In this document: positions 34,656 through 42,559 of the stretch, one piece after another
Position numbering within the stretch: position 1 is the first letter of the stretch
How the letters are laid out: each line of letters opens with the position of its first letter
The notes under the pieces: model-generated
Database searches by the model: none
The model's input: only the letters and a program-made list of their open reading frames with translations
What the model was told of the DNA's origin: nothing
Source of the DNA: an uncultured Pelagibacteraceae bacterium
GTDB taxonomy: Bacteria; Pseudomonadota; Alphaproteobacteria; Pelagibacterales; Pelagibacteraceae
Length of the DNA: 46,048 nucleotides
NCBI GenBank assembly: GCA_902577625.1
Contig: CACGZX010000005.1
Location: 1-46,048, forward strand
Direction: 5' to 3'
Program-made: the position numbers and the translations under genes

Positions 34656-34715
34656 ATCTTATATATTAATCATGACCTTAAACAAATAAAAATTTTTTAT
34701 ATAGAAAGAATTTAT

Positions 34716-36500
34716 ATGACCAAAATGAATACAGAAGAGGCATTTGTAAAAGTTCTTCAAATGCATGGAATAGAACATGCCTTTGGAATAATTGGTTCAG
34801 CATTTATGCCTATTTCTGATTTGTTTCCTAAAGCAGGTATTACTTTTTGGGATGTTGCACATGAAACCAATGGTGGTTTGATAGCGGATGGTTACACTAG
34901 AGCCACTGGTAAAATGTCTATGGTTATTGCTCAAAATGGACCAGGTATAACGGGACTTGTTACTCCAATTAAAACAGCTTACTGGAACCATACACCATTA
35001 CTTTTAGTTACACCACAAGCAGCAAACAAGACTATGGGACAAGGTGGATTTCAAGAAGTTGAACAGATGAATTTATTTAAAGACATGGTTTGTTATCAAG
35101 AAGAAGTTAGAGACCCTTCTAGAATGGCAGAAGTATTAAATAGAGTGATTGAAAAAGCAATTAGAGGATCTGCACCAGCGCAAATTAATGTTCCAAGAGA
35201 TTATTGGACTCAAGTTATTGATATTGAGCTTCCACCAATTGTAAGGCTAGAAAGACAAGGTGGGGGATCAGATGCGATAAATAAAGCTGCGAAATTATTA
35301 TCTGAAGCTAAATTTCCCGTAATTTTGTCCGGGGCAGGTGTTGTTATTGGAGGAGCTATAGAAGATTGTAAAAAACTTGCAGAAAAATTAGACTCTCCTG
35401 TTTGTAGTGGATATCAACACAACGATAGTTTTCCTGGAAGTCATCCTTTAGCAGTTGGCCCATTAGGATACAACGGTTCAAAAGCAGCAATGCAATTAAT
35501 TTCAAAGGCAGATGTTGTGCTTGCACTTGGTACAAGACTAAATCCATTTTCTACATTGCCTGGATATGGTTTAGATTACTGGCCTAAAGAAGCAAAAATT
35601 ATTCAAGTAGATATGAATTCAGACAGAATAGGCTTAACAAAAAAAGTCACAGTTGGAATTTGTGGAGATGCCAAGCTTGTTTCTCAACAAATTTTAGAAA
35701 AATTATCTTCAAATGCAGGTGATAAAGGAAGAGAAGAGAGAAAAAATTTAATACACCAAACAAAATCAGCCTGGTTACAAACACTAACAAGTTTAGATCA
35801 TGAAGATGATGATCCAGGAACAGTTTGGAATAAAGAAGCAAGAGAAAGAGATAGTGATAGAATGTCACCAAGACAAGCTTGGAGAGCGATACAAGCTGGA
35901 ATGCCAGAGGATGTTATTATTTCTTCTGACATAGGTAATAACTGCGCAATAGGTAATGCTTATCCTACATTTGAAAAAGGAAGAAAATATTTAGCACCAG
36001 GTTTGTTTGGTCCATGTGGTTATGGTTTTCCTTCAATATTAGGAGCAAAAATTGGATGTCCAGATACACCAGTAATTGGTTTTGCGGGTGATGGAGCTTT
36101 TGGAATAAGTATGAATGAAATGAGTTCATGTGCAAGAAAAGAGTGGCCAAAAATAACAATGGTTATTTTTAGAAACTATCAATGGGGCGCAGAAAAAAGA
36201 AATTCAATACTTTGGTTTGATGATAATTTTGTTGGAACAGAACTAGATCCTGAATTAAGCTATGCAAAAGTTGCGAATGCATGTGGATTAAAAGGAGTTA
36301 CTGTTAAAACAATGGAAGAAACAACAAAAGCTATTAAACAATCATGTGAAGATCAAAAAAAAGGAATAACAACATTTATCGAAGTTATTCTTAATCAAGA
36401 ACTAGGCGAGCCTTTTAGAAGAGATGCTATGAAAAAACCAGTTGAGGTTGCTGGCATAAATAAAAAGGATATGAAGCCACAAAAATCAGCAATAAATTAA
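34716..36500 (+). CDS. xsc: Sulfoacetaldehyde acetyltransferase
   Basis: Xsc is a thiamin-diphosphate enzyme that converts sulfoacetaldehyde and phosphate to acetyl phosphate and sulfite. The start is set at ATG 34716 (MTKMNTEEAFVKVLQMHGIE), the standard Xsc beginning; the 26-residue track extension is not homologous. The protein is 594 residues, normal for Xsc. Diagnostic stretches are FGIIGSAFMPISDLFPKAGI, AYWNHTPLLLVTPQAANKT, FQEVEQMNLFKDMV and the ThDP motif FAGDGAFGISMNEMSSC. It ties C2 sulfonates (taurine, isethionate) into central metabolism and depends on the thiamin supplied by the thiV-like system. Phosphotransacetylase, normally its neighbour, is not in the window. Confidence 0.95.
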   Translation: MTKMNTEEAFVKVLQMHGIEHAFGIIGSAFMPISDLFPKAGITFWDVAHETNGGLIADGYTRATGKMSMVIAQNGPGITGLVTPIKTAYWNHTPLLLVTPQAANKTMGQGGFQEVEQMNLFKDMVCYQEEVRDPSRMAEVLNRVIEKAIRGSAPAQINVPRDYWTQVIDIELPPIVRLERQGGGSDAINKAAKLLSEAKFPVILSGAGVVIGGAIEDCKKLAEKLDSPVCSGYQHNDSFPGSHPLAVGPLGYNGSKAAMQLISKADVVLALGTRLNPFSTLPGYGLDYWPKEAKIIQVDMNSDRIGLTKKVTVGICGDAKLVSQQILEKLSSNAGDKGREERKNLIHQTKSAWLQTLTSLDHEDDDPGTVWNKEARERDSDRMSPRQAWRAIQAGMPEDVIISSDIGNNCAIGNAYPTFEKGRKYLAPGLFGPCGYGFPSILGAKIGCPDTPVIGFAGDGAFGISMNEMSSCARKEWPKITMVIFRNYQWGAEKRNSILWFDDNFVGTELDPELSYAKVANACGLKGVTVKTMEETTKAIKQSCEDQKKGITTFIEVILNQELGEPFRRDAMKKPVEVAGINKKDMKPQKSAIN

Positions 36501-36540
36501 ATTATCTATATTGAATTAGTTTCAGTATAATCTTAATTCA

Positions 36541-37845
36541 ATGAAAATTCTTAATGATAATTCGTGCGGATGGCTAACTAATTTGCAACCACGAAAAAAT
36601 TTTAAAATATTAAATAAAAATCATAAATGTGATTATTTAATCGTTGGAGCAGGTTACACAGGTTTATCAGCAGCAAGAAAACTATCAGAAATAAATTCAA
36701 GTAAAAAAATTATTATTGTTGATGCTCAATTAGCAGGAGAAGGATCAAGCTCTCGTAATTCTGGATATTTAGTTGATACAACTTTAAATGACGGTTTTAC
36801 TTCAAATAAAGATATTAATAATTATAAAACGAAAGTTAAAATATATAATTTAGGAATTATAGCTGTTAAAAATTTTATAAAACAATATCAAGTTGACTGT
36901 GATTGGAATGAATGTGGTAAATATTTTGCATCATCAATCATCAATGATTTATCAACAGCTAATAAATTTAGTGAACTTTTATCAACATTAAATTTTAATA
37001 ACAAAATTTTAAATCAGGAAGATCTAGAAAATAAATTAGGCACAAGTTTTTATAAAATTGCAGTTTTTACAGAAGGTGGAATATTGATTAACCCTGCAAA
37101 ACTAGTTCGTGCAATGCTAGATGTATTACCAAAAAATATTGAATTGTATGAAAATAGTCCATTAATTAAATGGAATAAAAATAATAATTTAATTGATTGT
37201 CAATTTGAAAAAAATTCAATTCAAACAAATAAGATTATTTTTTGTACCAATGGATTTTTAAAATCTCTAAATATAAAAAAAAATTTTAATTTTCCATTAA
37301 CTCTCACTGCTAGCATGACAAGGCCTTTAGATGATGAAGAATTTGAATCTATTGGTAAACCAAAGGAATGGGGAGTTTTACCAATAAGACCCATGGGCGC
37401 TACAATTCGTTTTACTAAGGATAGAAGATTATTAATAAGAAATACTGCTGAAATGAAAAATCCTAATTCAATGTCTAAATATGAACTAGAGAAAAGGAAA
37501 TATGTACATTTAAAAGGTTTAATTAAAAGATTCCCAACTTTAAAAACTAATTTAATAGAAGATAGCTGGTCTGGAATTGTCTCGAGAAGTAGAAATAGTT
37601 CACAAATTTTTGAAATGATTGAAAAAAATATTTATGTTGCTGGTTGCTATAATGGTTCTGGAATAGGTGTTGGAACATTATTTGGTGAACAAATAGCAAT
37701 TTTGGCCTCTGATCAACAATCTAATGAAATTGAAATAATAAATAAAAGAGTTAAACCAAATTGGTTACCACCCAGTCCTATTTTAAATTTTGGTGTTCAA
37801 GCAAGATTATTTTTTGAAAGATTAAGAGCAAAATCAGAAATATAA
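36541..37845 (+). CDS. DAO-family FAD-dependent oxidoreductase
   Basis: A 434-residue flavoprotein of the D-amino-acid-oxidase/glycine-oxidase family. The FAD motif is DYLIVGAGYTGLSAARKLSE near residue 31, with the matching GEGSSSRNSGYL at ~66-78 and the C-terminal VAGCYNGSGIGVGTLFGE dinucleotide segment. Such enzymes oxidise amines or amino acids. The gene follows xsc by 40 bp, so an amine precursor of sulfoacetaldehyde is a natural candidate; the large subunit of taurine dehydrogenase (TauY) belongs to this broad family. No small TauX partner is visible, so a general amine or gamma-glutamylputrescine-type oxidase is equally possible. Confidence 0.82.
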   Translation: MKILNDNSCGWLTNLQPRKNFKILNKNHKCDYLIVGAGYTGLSAARKLSEINSSKKIIIVDAQLAGEGSSSRNSGYLVDTTLNDGFTSNKDINNYKTKVKIYNLGIIAVKNFIKQYQVDCDWNECGKYFASSIINDLSTANKFSELLSTLNFNNKILNQEDLENKLGTSFYKIAVFTEGGILINPAKLVRAMLDVLPKNIELYENSPLIKWNKNNNLIDCQFEKNSIQTNKIIFCTNGFLKSLNIKKNFNFPLTLTASMTRPLDDEEFESIGKPKEWGVLPIRPMGATIRFTKDRRLLIRNTAEMKNPNSMSKYELEKRKYVHLKGLIKRFPTLKTNLIEDSWSGIVSRSRNSSQIFEMIEKNIYVAGCYNGSGIGVGTLFGEQIAILASDQQSNEIEIINKRVKPNWLPPSPILNFGVQARLFFERLRAKSEI

Positions 37846-39021
37846 TTAAATACTTTCAACACACATTGAAATACCCATACCCCCACCTATACAAAGTGTA
37901 GCTAAGCCTTTTTTATATTTTCTTTTTTGCATTTCGTGTACTAGCGTTACTAGTATTCTTGCACCTGATGCTCCTATTGGATGTCCAAGAGCAATTGCAC
38001 CACCATTTACATTTACTATATCTTCTTTAAGTCCAAGTTCTTTTATTACTGCGATAGACTGTGCAGCAAAGGCTTCATTAGATTCAACTAAATCTAAATC
38101 CTTTATATTCCAACCGGCTTTTTTTAATGCTAATTTAGAAGCAGGTATTGGGCCAGTTCCCATTAATTTTGGATCAACTCCACTTTGTGACCATGAAACA
38201 ATTTTAGCAATTGGCTTTAAACCTTTATCTTTTGAGGTTTTATAATTCATTAAAGTTACTGCAGCAGCACCATCATTTAATCCTGATGCATTTCCTGCAG
38301 TTACAGTACCATTTTCTTTAAAAACTGTTTTTAAATTTAATAATTTTTCTAAATTTGTGTCTGATCTTGGATATTCATCTTTATCAAAGATTTTTTGATC
38401 TTTTAATTTTATTGGAATTATTTCTTCTTTAAATTTATTTTCACTAATTGCTTTTATTGCTTTTTTTTGCGAGTTTAATGCAAAATTATCCTGATCATTT
38501 CTAGTTATTTGATATTTTTCTGCAACATTTTCAGCAGTTACTCCCATATGATAATCATTGTATGCATCTATTAATCCATCAATAAGCATTGAATCTTTTA
38601 ATTTTTCCTCACTTAAATTTTTTTCCATTCTATAATTTAAGTAATGTGGAGAATTAGTCATACTTTCTTGACCTCCTGCAATAACAATGTTTGTGTCATT
38701 TAGTTTTAAAGAATTAAAACCTAAGGTTACCGCAGCCAATCCAGAGCCACATACTTGATTAATTGTTGTTGCAGTTTTATCTTTATCTATCCCCGAATTA
38801 ATTGCTGCTTGTCTAGCTGGATTTTGACCACATCCAGTTTGCAATACTTGCCCTAAAATAACTGTATCCACTTCTGATCCATTAAGATTGGAGTGTTCCA
38901 TACATTTTTTAACAACTGCAGTTCCAAGTTCTGTTGCTTTGTGATCTTTTAAACTTCCTTGAAACGAACCAATTGCAGTTCTAAAAGCCGATGTTATTAC
39001 AATATCTTTATCACTGTTCAT
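37846..39021 (-). CDS. Acetyl-CoA acetyltransferase (thiolase)
   Basis: A 391-residue thiolase. The acyl-accepting Cys91 is in TINQVCGSGLAAV, the conserved GGAIALGHPIGASGARIL holds the active histidine, and the last cysteine is in CIGGGMGISMCVE. Length and motifs fit biosynthetic/degradative acetyl-CoA acetyltransferases (AtoB/PhaA type), which join or split acetoacetyl-CoA. No other fatty acid or ketone-body gene is adjacent, so the pathway is unclear. It abuts the convergent FAD oxidoreductase gene with no spacer. Confidence 0.94.
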   Translation of the reverse strand: MNSDKDIVITSAFRTAIGSFQGSLKDHKATELGTAVVKKCMEHSNLNGSEVDTVILGQVLQTGCGQNPARQAAINSGIDKDKTATTINQVCGSGLAAVTLGFNSLKLNDTNIVIAGGQESMTNSPHYLNYRMEKNLSEEKLKDSMLIDGLIDAYNDYHMGVTAENVAEKYQITRNDQDNFALNSQKKAIKAISENKFKEEIIPIKLKDQKIFDKDEYPRSDTNLEKLLNLKTVFKENGTVTAGNASGLNDGAAAVTLMNYKTSKDKGLKPIAKIVSWSQSGVDPKLMGTGPIPASKLALKKAGWNIKDLDLVESNEAFAAQSIAVIKELGLKEDIVNVNGGAIALGHPIGASGARILVTLVHEMQKRKYKKGLATLCIGGGMGISMCVESI

Positions 39022-39071
39022 AATTATTCATTACACAATTATTAGTATATAATATAGTTATTAATTTTAAG

Positions 39072-39275
39072 ATGAATAAAAAAATACTAAATTACATAAT
39101 ATTTATAATTATCGCTTCAATTTTATTATATTTTGCTAGACATAATTATAGAGATTTCAATATTAATAAAGCAATCTCTGCCTGTGTTTTAGCTAAAAAA
39201 CAAAACACAACTAATTTTGATAAAGATTTAGTGAAAAAACAATGTGAAGAAGATATTAGAAAAAGTCTTAATTAA
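39072..39275 (+). CDS. Small membrane-anchored protein (67 aa), unknown
   Basis: One N-terminal membrane helix (ILNYIIFIIIASILLYF, residues ~5-21) is followed by a ~45-residue charged domain with two cysteines (ISACVLAKKQ and VKKQCEEDIRKSL), likely periplasmic and possibly joined by a disulfide. No family recognised. It is divergent from the thiolase across 50 bp and overlaps the convergent M24 gene by four bases. A cysteine pair of this spacing with helical flanks suggests a small structured domain rather than chance ORF. Confidence 0.65.
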   Translation: MNKKILNYIIFIIIASILLYFARHNYRDFNINKAISACVLAKKQNTTNFDKDLVKKQCEEDIRKSLN

Positions 39276-40423
39276 AGAATAACCAAATCTAATTTTTGCT
39301 TACCTAAACGTTCATTTCCATTATCAGTAACAAGATATGTTTCACCTAAGTTCATTGCTAATTGATTTTCAGAGTCCATTAAAATCATATGCATAAAAAA
39401 TATATTACCAGGCTTTATTAAATAAGGATTACCAGTATAAAGCATTGGCCAATCCATCCAATTTGGAGAAAAAGTATTTCCTAAAGAATACCCACAAGCA
39501 TTCATTCTTGATTTATTATACCCAAGATCATCAAAAGTTTTTGCGTGTACGTCAAAAACTTCACCTACATTATTTCCTGGTTTTAATTTATTTTCACAAT
39601 TTTTTAATGCTTCAAGGCATGCATCATGCATTTTATGATGTTTAGAGTCTGCTTTACCAATAGGCATAGTTCTGAACATTGCTGAATGATAATGTCTATA
39701 AGTACCAGCCCATTCAATACTTAATTGATCTGTGTTTTGTAATATTTTTTTCTCTGCTTGATACCTACAAAGTAAAGCATTATCTCCTGAACCAATTATA
39801 AATTCATTTGCAGGATAGTCTCCGCCTCCTTCAAATATAATTCTATTCATTTCAGCTAATATTTTAGACTCACTAACTCCAGCTTTCGCATGTTTCCAAG
39901 CTTCATCCAAAGCTTTGTCTGCAAGCTCAGCAGCTTTTCTCACATAAACGATTTCTTCTTTTGATTTTACTACTCTTAATTTAGTAATTAATTCTGATTG
40001 ATCTTCTATTGAACAGTAATTTTCTAAAGATTTATTTAATCTTAGTGCATTTCTTCCTGTAAGCCCGTAAGCTTCATATTCAATTCCTAGCTTTTTTCCT
40101 TTTAGATTTAATTCGTCTAAAATAATTTTAAGATCATTAGTTGGATTTGATCCATCTTTATCAATCCATATTCTTATATCTTCTATATTGGATGTATTTT
40201 GTGCTTGTCTTAAGTCAGGCGCCCTAGTTAACAATAGAACATTTCCTTTTTGATCTAGGATTAAAGTTTGAAAAAAAACATAACCAAATGTGTCATAACC
40301 AGTTAACCAATACATAGACTCTTGTCTAAACATAAGAAGAGCATCTATATTTTGTTCTTTCATTGATTTTAAAACTTTTGATTTTCTTGATGAAAATTCT
40401 TCTTTTGAAAAATGAAGACCCAT
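39272..40423 (-). CDS. M24-fold (pita-bread) protein, prolidase/creatinase/ectoine-hydrolase-like
   Basis: The start is ATG 40423 (MGLHFSKEEF), sharing one base with the upstream M23 gene stop; the track start adds 16 unrelated residues. The 383-residue protein has the creatinase-type N-domain (MYWLTGYDTFGYVFFQTLIL) and the M24 C-domain (KSKEEIVYVRKAAELADKAL onward). The usual metal aspartates seem to be replaced: IEWAGTYRHYHSAMFRT stands where VDxGxxYxxYxSDxxRT is expected, and CGYSLGNTF replaces the GHGxG histidine motif. Non-peptidase hydrolases such as creatinase and DoeA also deviate here. The DMSP lyase DddP shares the fold but keeps its metal ligands, so it is a poor match. Confidence 0.8.
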   Translation of the reverse strand: MGLHFSKEEFSSRKSKVLKSMKEQNIDALLMFRQESMYWLTGYDTFGYVFFQTLILDQKGNVLLLTRAPDLRQAQNTSNIEDIRIWIDKDGSNPTNDLKIILDELNLKGKKLGIEYEAYGLTGRNALRLNKSLENYCSIEDQSELITKLRVVKSKEEIVYVRKAAELADKALDEAWKHAKAGVSESKILAEMNRIIFEGGGDYPANEFIIGSGDNALLCRYQAEKKILQNTDQLSIEWAGTYRHYHSAMFRTMPIGKADSKHHKMHDACLEALKNCENKLKPGNNVGEVFDVHAKTFDDLGYNKSRMNACGYSLGNTFSPNWMDWPMLYTGNPYLIKPGNIFFMHMILMDSENQLAMNLGETYLVTDNGNERLGKQKLDLVIL

Positions 40424-41229
40424 TAGTTTATATCCAAAACAGTTGCTGGATCTAGTCTTGTTCCAAACCAATTTAATCTTATATCTAAATGTGGACCTGT
40501 TGATCTACCACTTGAACCAACTGTCCCAATAACATCTCCTTGTTTTACGATATCACCTTTTTCAACAAAGATTTCATCCAAATGCATATATAAAGTTGAG
40601 ATTCCATGTCCGTGATCAAAAATTAAAGTTGCACCTGTAAAATATAAATCGTTTTCTGCCAATGTAACAATACCATCAGCCATAGCTTTTATTGGTGTTC
40701 CAAGATCACCAGCAAAATCAATTCCATAATGTGGCCATCGCGGTTTGCCATTTAATATTCTTTGGCTTCCATAGACACCAGTAATTATTGCATTTTCTAG
40801 TGGTAAAATAAACTTATCCTTAAAAAAATCTAAATCAGAATTTATCTCTCTTGCTTTAGCGATAAGTTTATTTTCATTTTTAATTCTTTCATAGACTTCT
40901 TCAGGAGGAGTTACTTTTTTTTCTTCAAGTCCATCAATTCTTTGGATGTTATATTTTCTTTTTTGAACTTTTTTAATAATTTTATTTGTATTTCCATCTT
41001 TTTTAATTTTGATTACAACGTCGTACTTTCTTTCTCTATCCAATCCAAAAGCAAAATATCCATCTTTGGAAACTTTTACTTTTATTTTATCTATGGTGAC
41101 AGTAGAATTTGGATCAGTTTTACCTATAATGTAATGTCCTTGTATAAATTTACCATTAAACTCAACAGCATAAGATTTAAACGAAATAAAAAAAATTAAT
41201 AAAAAAAATTTAATTATTTTGCAGTCCAT
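40423..41229 (-). CDS. M23-family peptidoglycan endopeptidase
   Basis: A 268-residue exported protein: signal peptide ~residues 1-21 (IIKFFLLIFFISFKSYA), a small beta-rich domain, a helical linker (~115-140), and a C-terminal M23/LytM domain. HYGIDFAGDLGTPIKA supplies the first zinc ligands. The second site reads GPHLDIRLNWF rather than the classic HLHF, a change seen in many alphaproteobacterial M23 proteins, so activity is uncertain but possible. It should act on cell-wall crosslinks in the periplasm, or regulate amidases if inactive. It overlaps the SDR gene stop by 16 bp and the M24 start by one base. Confidence 0.88.
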   Translation of the reverse strand: MDCKIIKFFLLIFFISFKSYAVEFNGKFIQGHYIIGKTDPNSTVTIDKIKVKVSKDGYFAFGLDRERKYDVVIKIKKDGNTNKIIKKVQKRKYNIQRIDGLEEKKVTPPEEVYERIKNENKLIAKAREINSDLDFFKDKFILPLENAIITGVYGSQRILNGKPRWPHYGIDFAGDLGTPIKAMADGIVTLAENDLYFTGATLIFDHGHGISTLYMHLDEIFVEKGDIVKQGDVIGTVGSSGRSTGPHLDIRLNWFGTRLDPATVLDIN

Positions 41230-41981
41230 CCGCCATCTACTAATATAGAAGTTCCATGAATCATTGAAGCAGCGTCAGATGCTAAAAAAACAACAGTAGA
41301 TGCTATTTCTGACATTTCTGCAAATCTACCAAGTGGAATGTTATTTAAAGTTTCTTTTTTAAATTTTTTGTTTTTAAGAAATTTTTTTGTCATTGGGGTA
41401 ACAACAAATGTTGGTGCCACTGCATTAACTCTTATATTGTATTTTGCTAGGTCTACAGCCATACCTTTTGTTAGACCTTCTAAGCCCCATTTATTCATAT
41501 TATAGACACTTCTTATTGGCCCTCCTACATGCCCCATTTGAGAAGACATATTAATAATTGACCCCCCAACTTTCTTACGATTTTTTAATTTCATCATTTT
41601 GATTGCACATAATTGGGCAATATTAAATGTAGCTATAGTATTAACCCTAACAAGATATTCCATATTTTTTGTTTTAACTTTCGTAAAGTGTTCAGGGATA
41701 TTATTTCCAGCATTATTAACCAAAACATCAATTCTTGTTTGTTTGTTTATTATAGTTTTGATTTCATTATAATTTGTAACATCACATGCATAAGATTTAC
41801 ATTTTACTTTTAATTTTTTTACAATTTTTGAAACAGCATCAAGGTCTTTTTTTGTTCGACTAACGATAATCAAATTACAGCCTGCTTCTGCAAGAGCAAT
41901 CGCACAAGCTCTACCCAAACCTTTGCCGGCTCCTGTTACAAGAGCATATTTATTTTTTAAATTATATTTTTTTAAATACAT
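41214..41981 (-). CDS. Short-chain dehydrogenase/reductase
   Basis: A classical 255-residue SDR. The cofactor motif is TGAGKGLGRACAIA near residue 17, NNAGNN is present near 89, the catalytic serine is in NMSSQMGHVGG, and the Tyr-x-x-x-Lys is YNMNK in SVYNMNKWGLEGLTKG. The C-terminus SMIHGTSILVDGGWTAK is typical of the gluconate-5-dehydrogenase-like and FabG-like branch. Substrate is unknown. Neighbouring GMC oxidoreductase and TRAP transporter genes hint at sugar-alcohol or hydroxy-acid use, which is inference. It starts two bases after the terC stop. Confidence 0.9.
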   Translation of the reverse strand: MYLKKYNLKNKYALVTGAGKGLGRACAIALAEAGCNLIIVSRTKKDLDAVSKIVKKLKVKCKSYACDVTNYNEIKTIINKQTRIDVLVNNAGNNIPEHFTKVKTKNMEYLVRVNTIATFNIAQLCAIKMMKLKNRKKVGGSIINMSSQMGHVGGPIRSVYNMNKWGLEGLTKGMAVDLAKYNIRVNAVAPTFVVTPMTKKFLKNKKFKKETLNNIPLGRFAEMSEIASTVVFLASDAASMIHGTSILVDGGWTAK

Positions 41982-41983
41982 TT

Positions 41984-42559
41984 TTATAAGAATAGTTTTA
42001 AATCAGTATAGATCAATTCAATTGCCACTGCTAGTATTGCAAATAATCCAATCCAACCTATCCAAGTATATTTTTTAATCCATCCAGATATTAAAGTTGC
42101 AGCAGTTGCCATTAAAGCTATAGATAAAACTAGACCAAAAACAAGAAGCCCATAATGATCTTTTGCAGCACCCGCAACTCCTAATACATTATCAAGACTC
42201 ATTGTAAAATCTGCAATTAAAACTGTCCATATCGCTTTCCAAAAACTAGAATTATCTACTTTTATTTTTTCATTATCTGTCGAGGATTTTTTAATTACAT
42301 CAGTATAAAGTTTGTAGCAGATATATAACAGCGCTAGACCACCAACTAATCTTAATCCTGTTATTTGTAATAAATATGCTGTTAACAGAGTTAGTATAAT
42401 TCTTAAAATTACAGCTGCACCAATTCCCCAAAAAATAATTTTTTTTCTTTGATCAGGAGGGAATTTTGAAGCGACCATTCCAATTATAATGGCATTGTCA
42501 CCAGCTAAAACTAAATCAATAAATACTATTTGGGAAAAGATAATTATTTCTTCATTCAT
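41984..42559 (-). CDS. TerC-family integral membrane protein
   Basis: A 191-residue membrane protein of seven expected helices. The two acidic membrane motifs of TerC are present: FIDLVLAGDNAIIIGMVAS near residue 13 and IADFTMSLDNVLGVAGAAK near 115. TerC-family members export manganese or protect against metal stress in characterised bacteria, so metal efflux is the likely role. It overlaps the GMC gene by four bases, which looks like compaction more than shared function. Confidence 0.92.
   Translation of the reverse strand: MNEEIIIFSQIVFIDLVLAGDNAIIIGMVASKFPPDQRKKIIFWGIGAAVILRIILTLLTAYLLQITGLRLVGGLALLYICYKLYTDVIKKSSTDNEKIKVDNSSFWKAIWTVLIADFTMSLDNVLGVAGAAKDHYGLLVFGLVLSIALMATAATLISGWIKKYTWIGWIGLFAILAVAIELIYTDLKLFL

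Noticed and set aside
34638-34715. 26-residue extension of the Xsc ORF
   Set aside because: Xsc proteins begin with the MTKMNTEEAF-type start seen at 34716; the extension covers the divergent promoter region.
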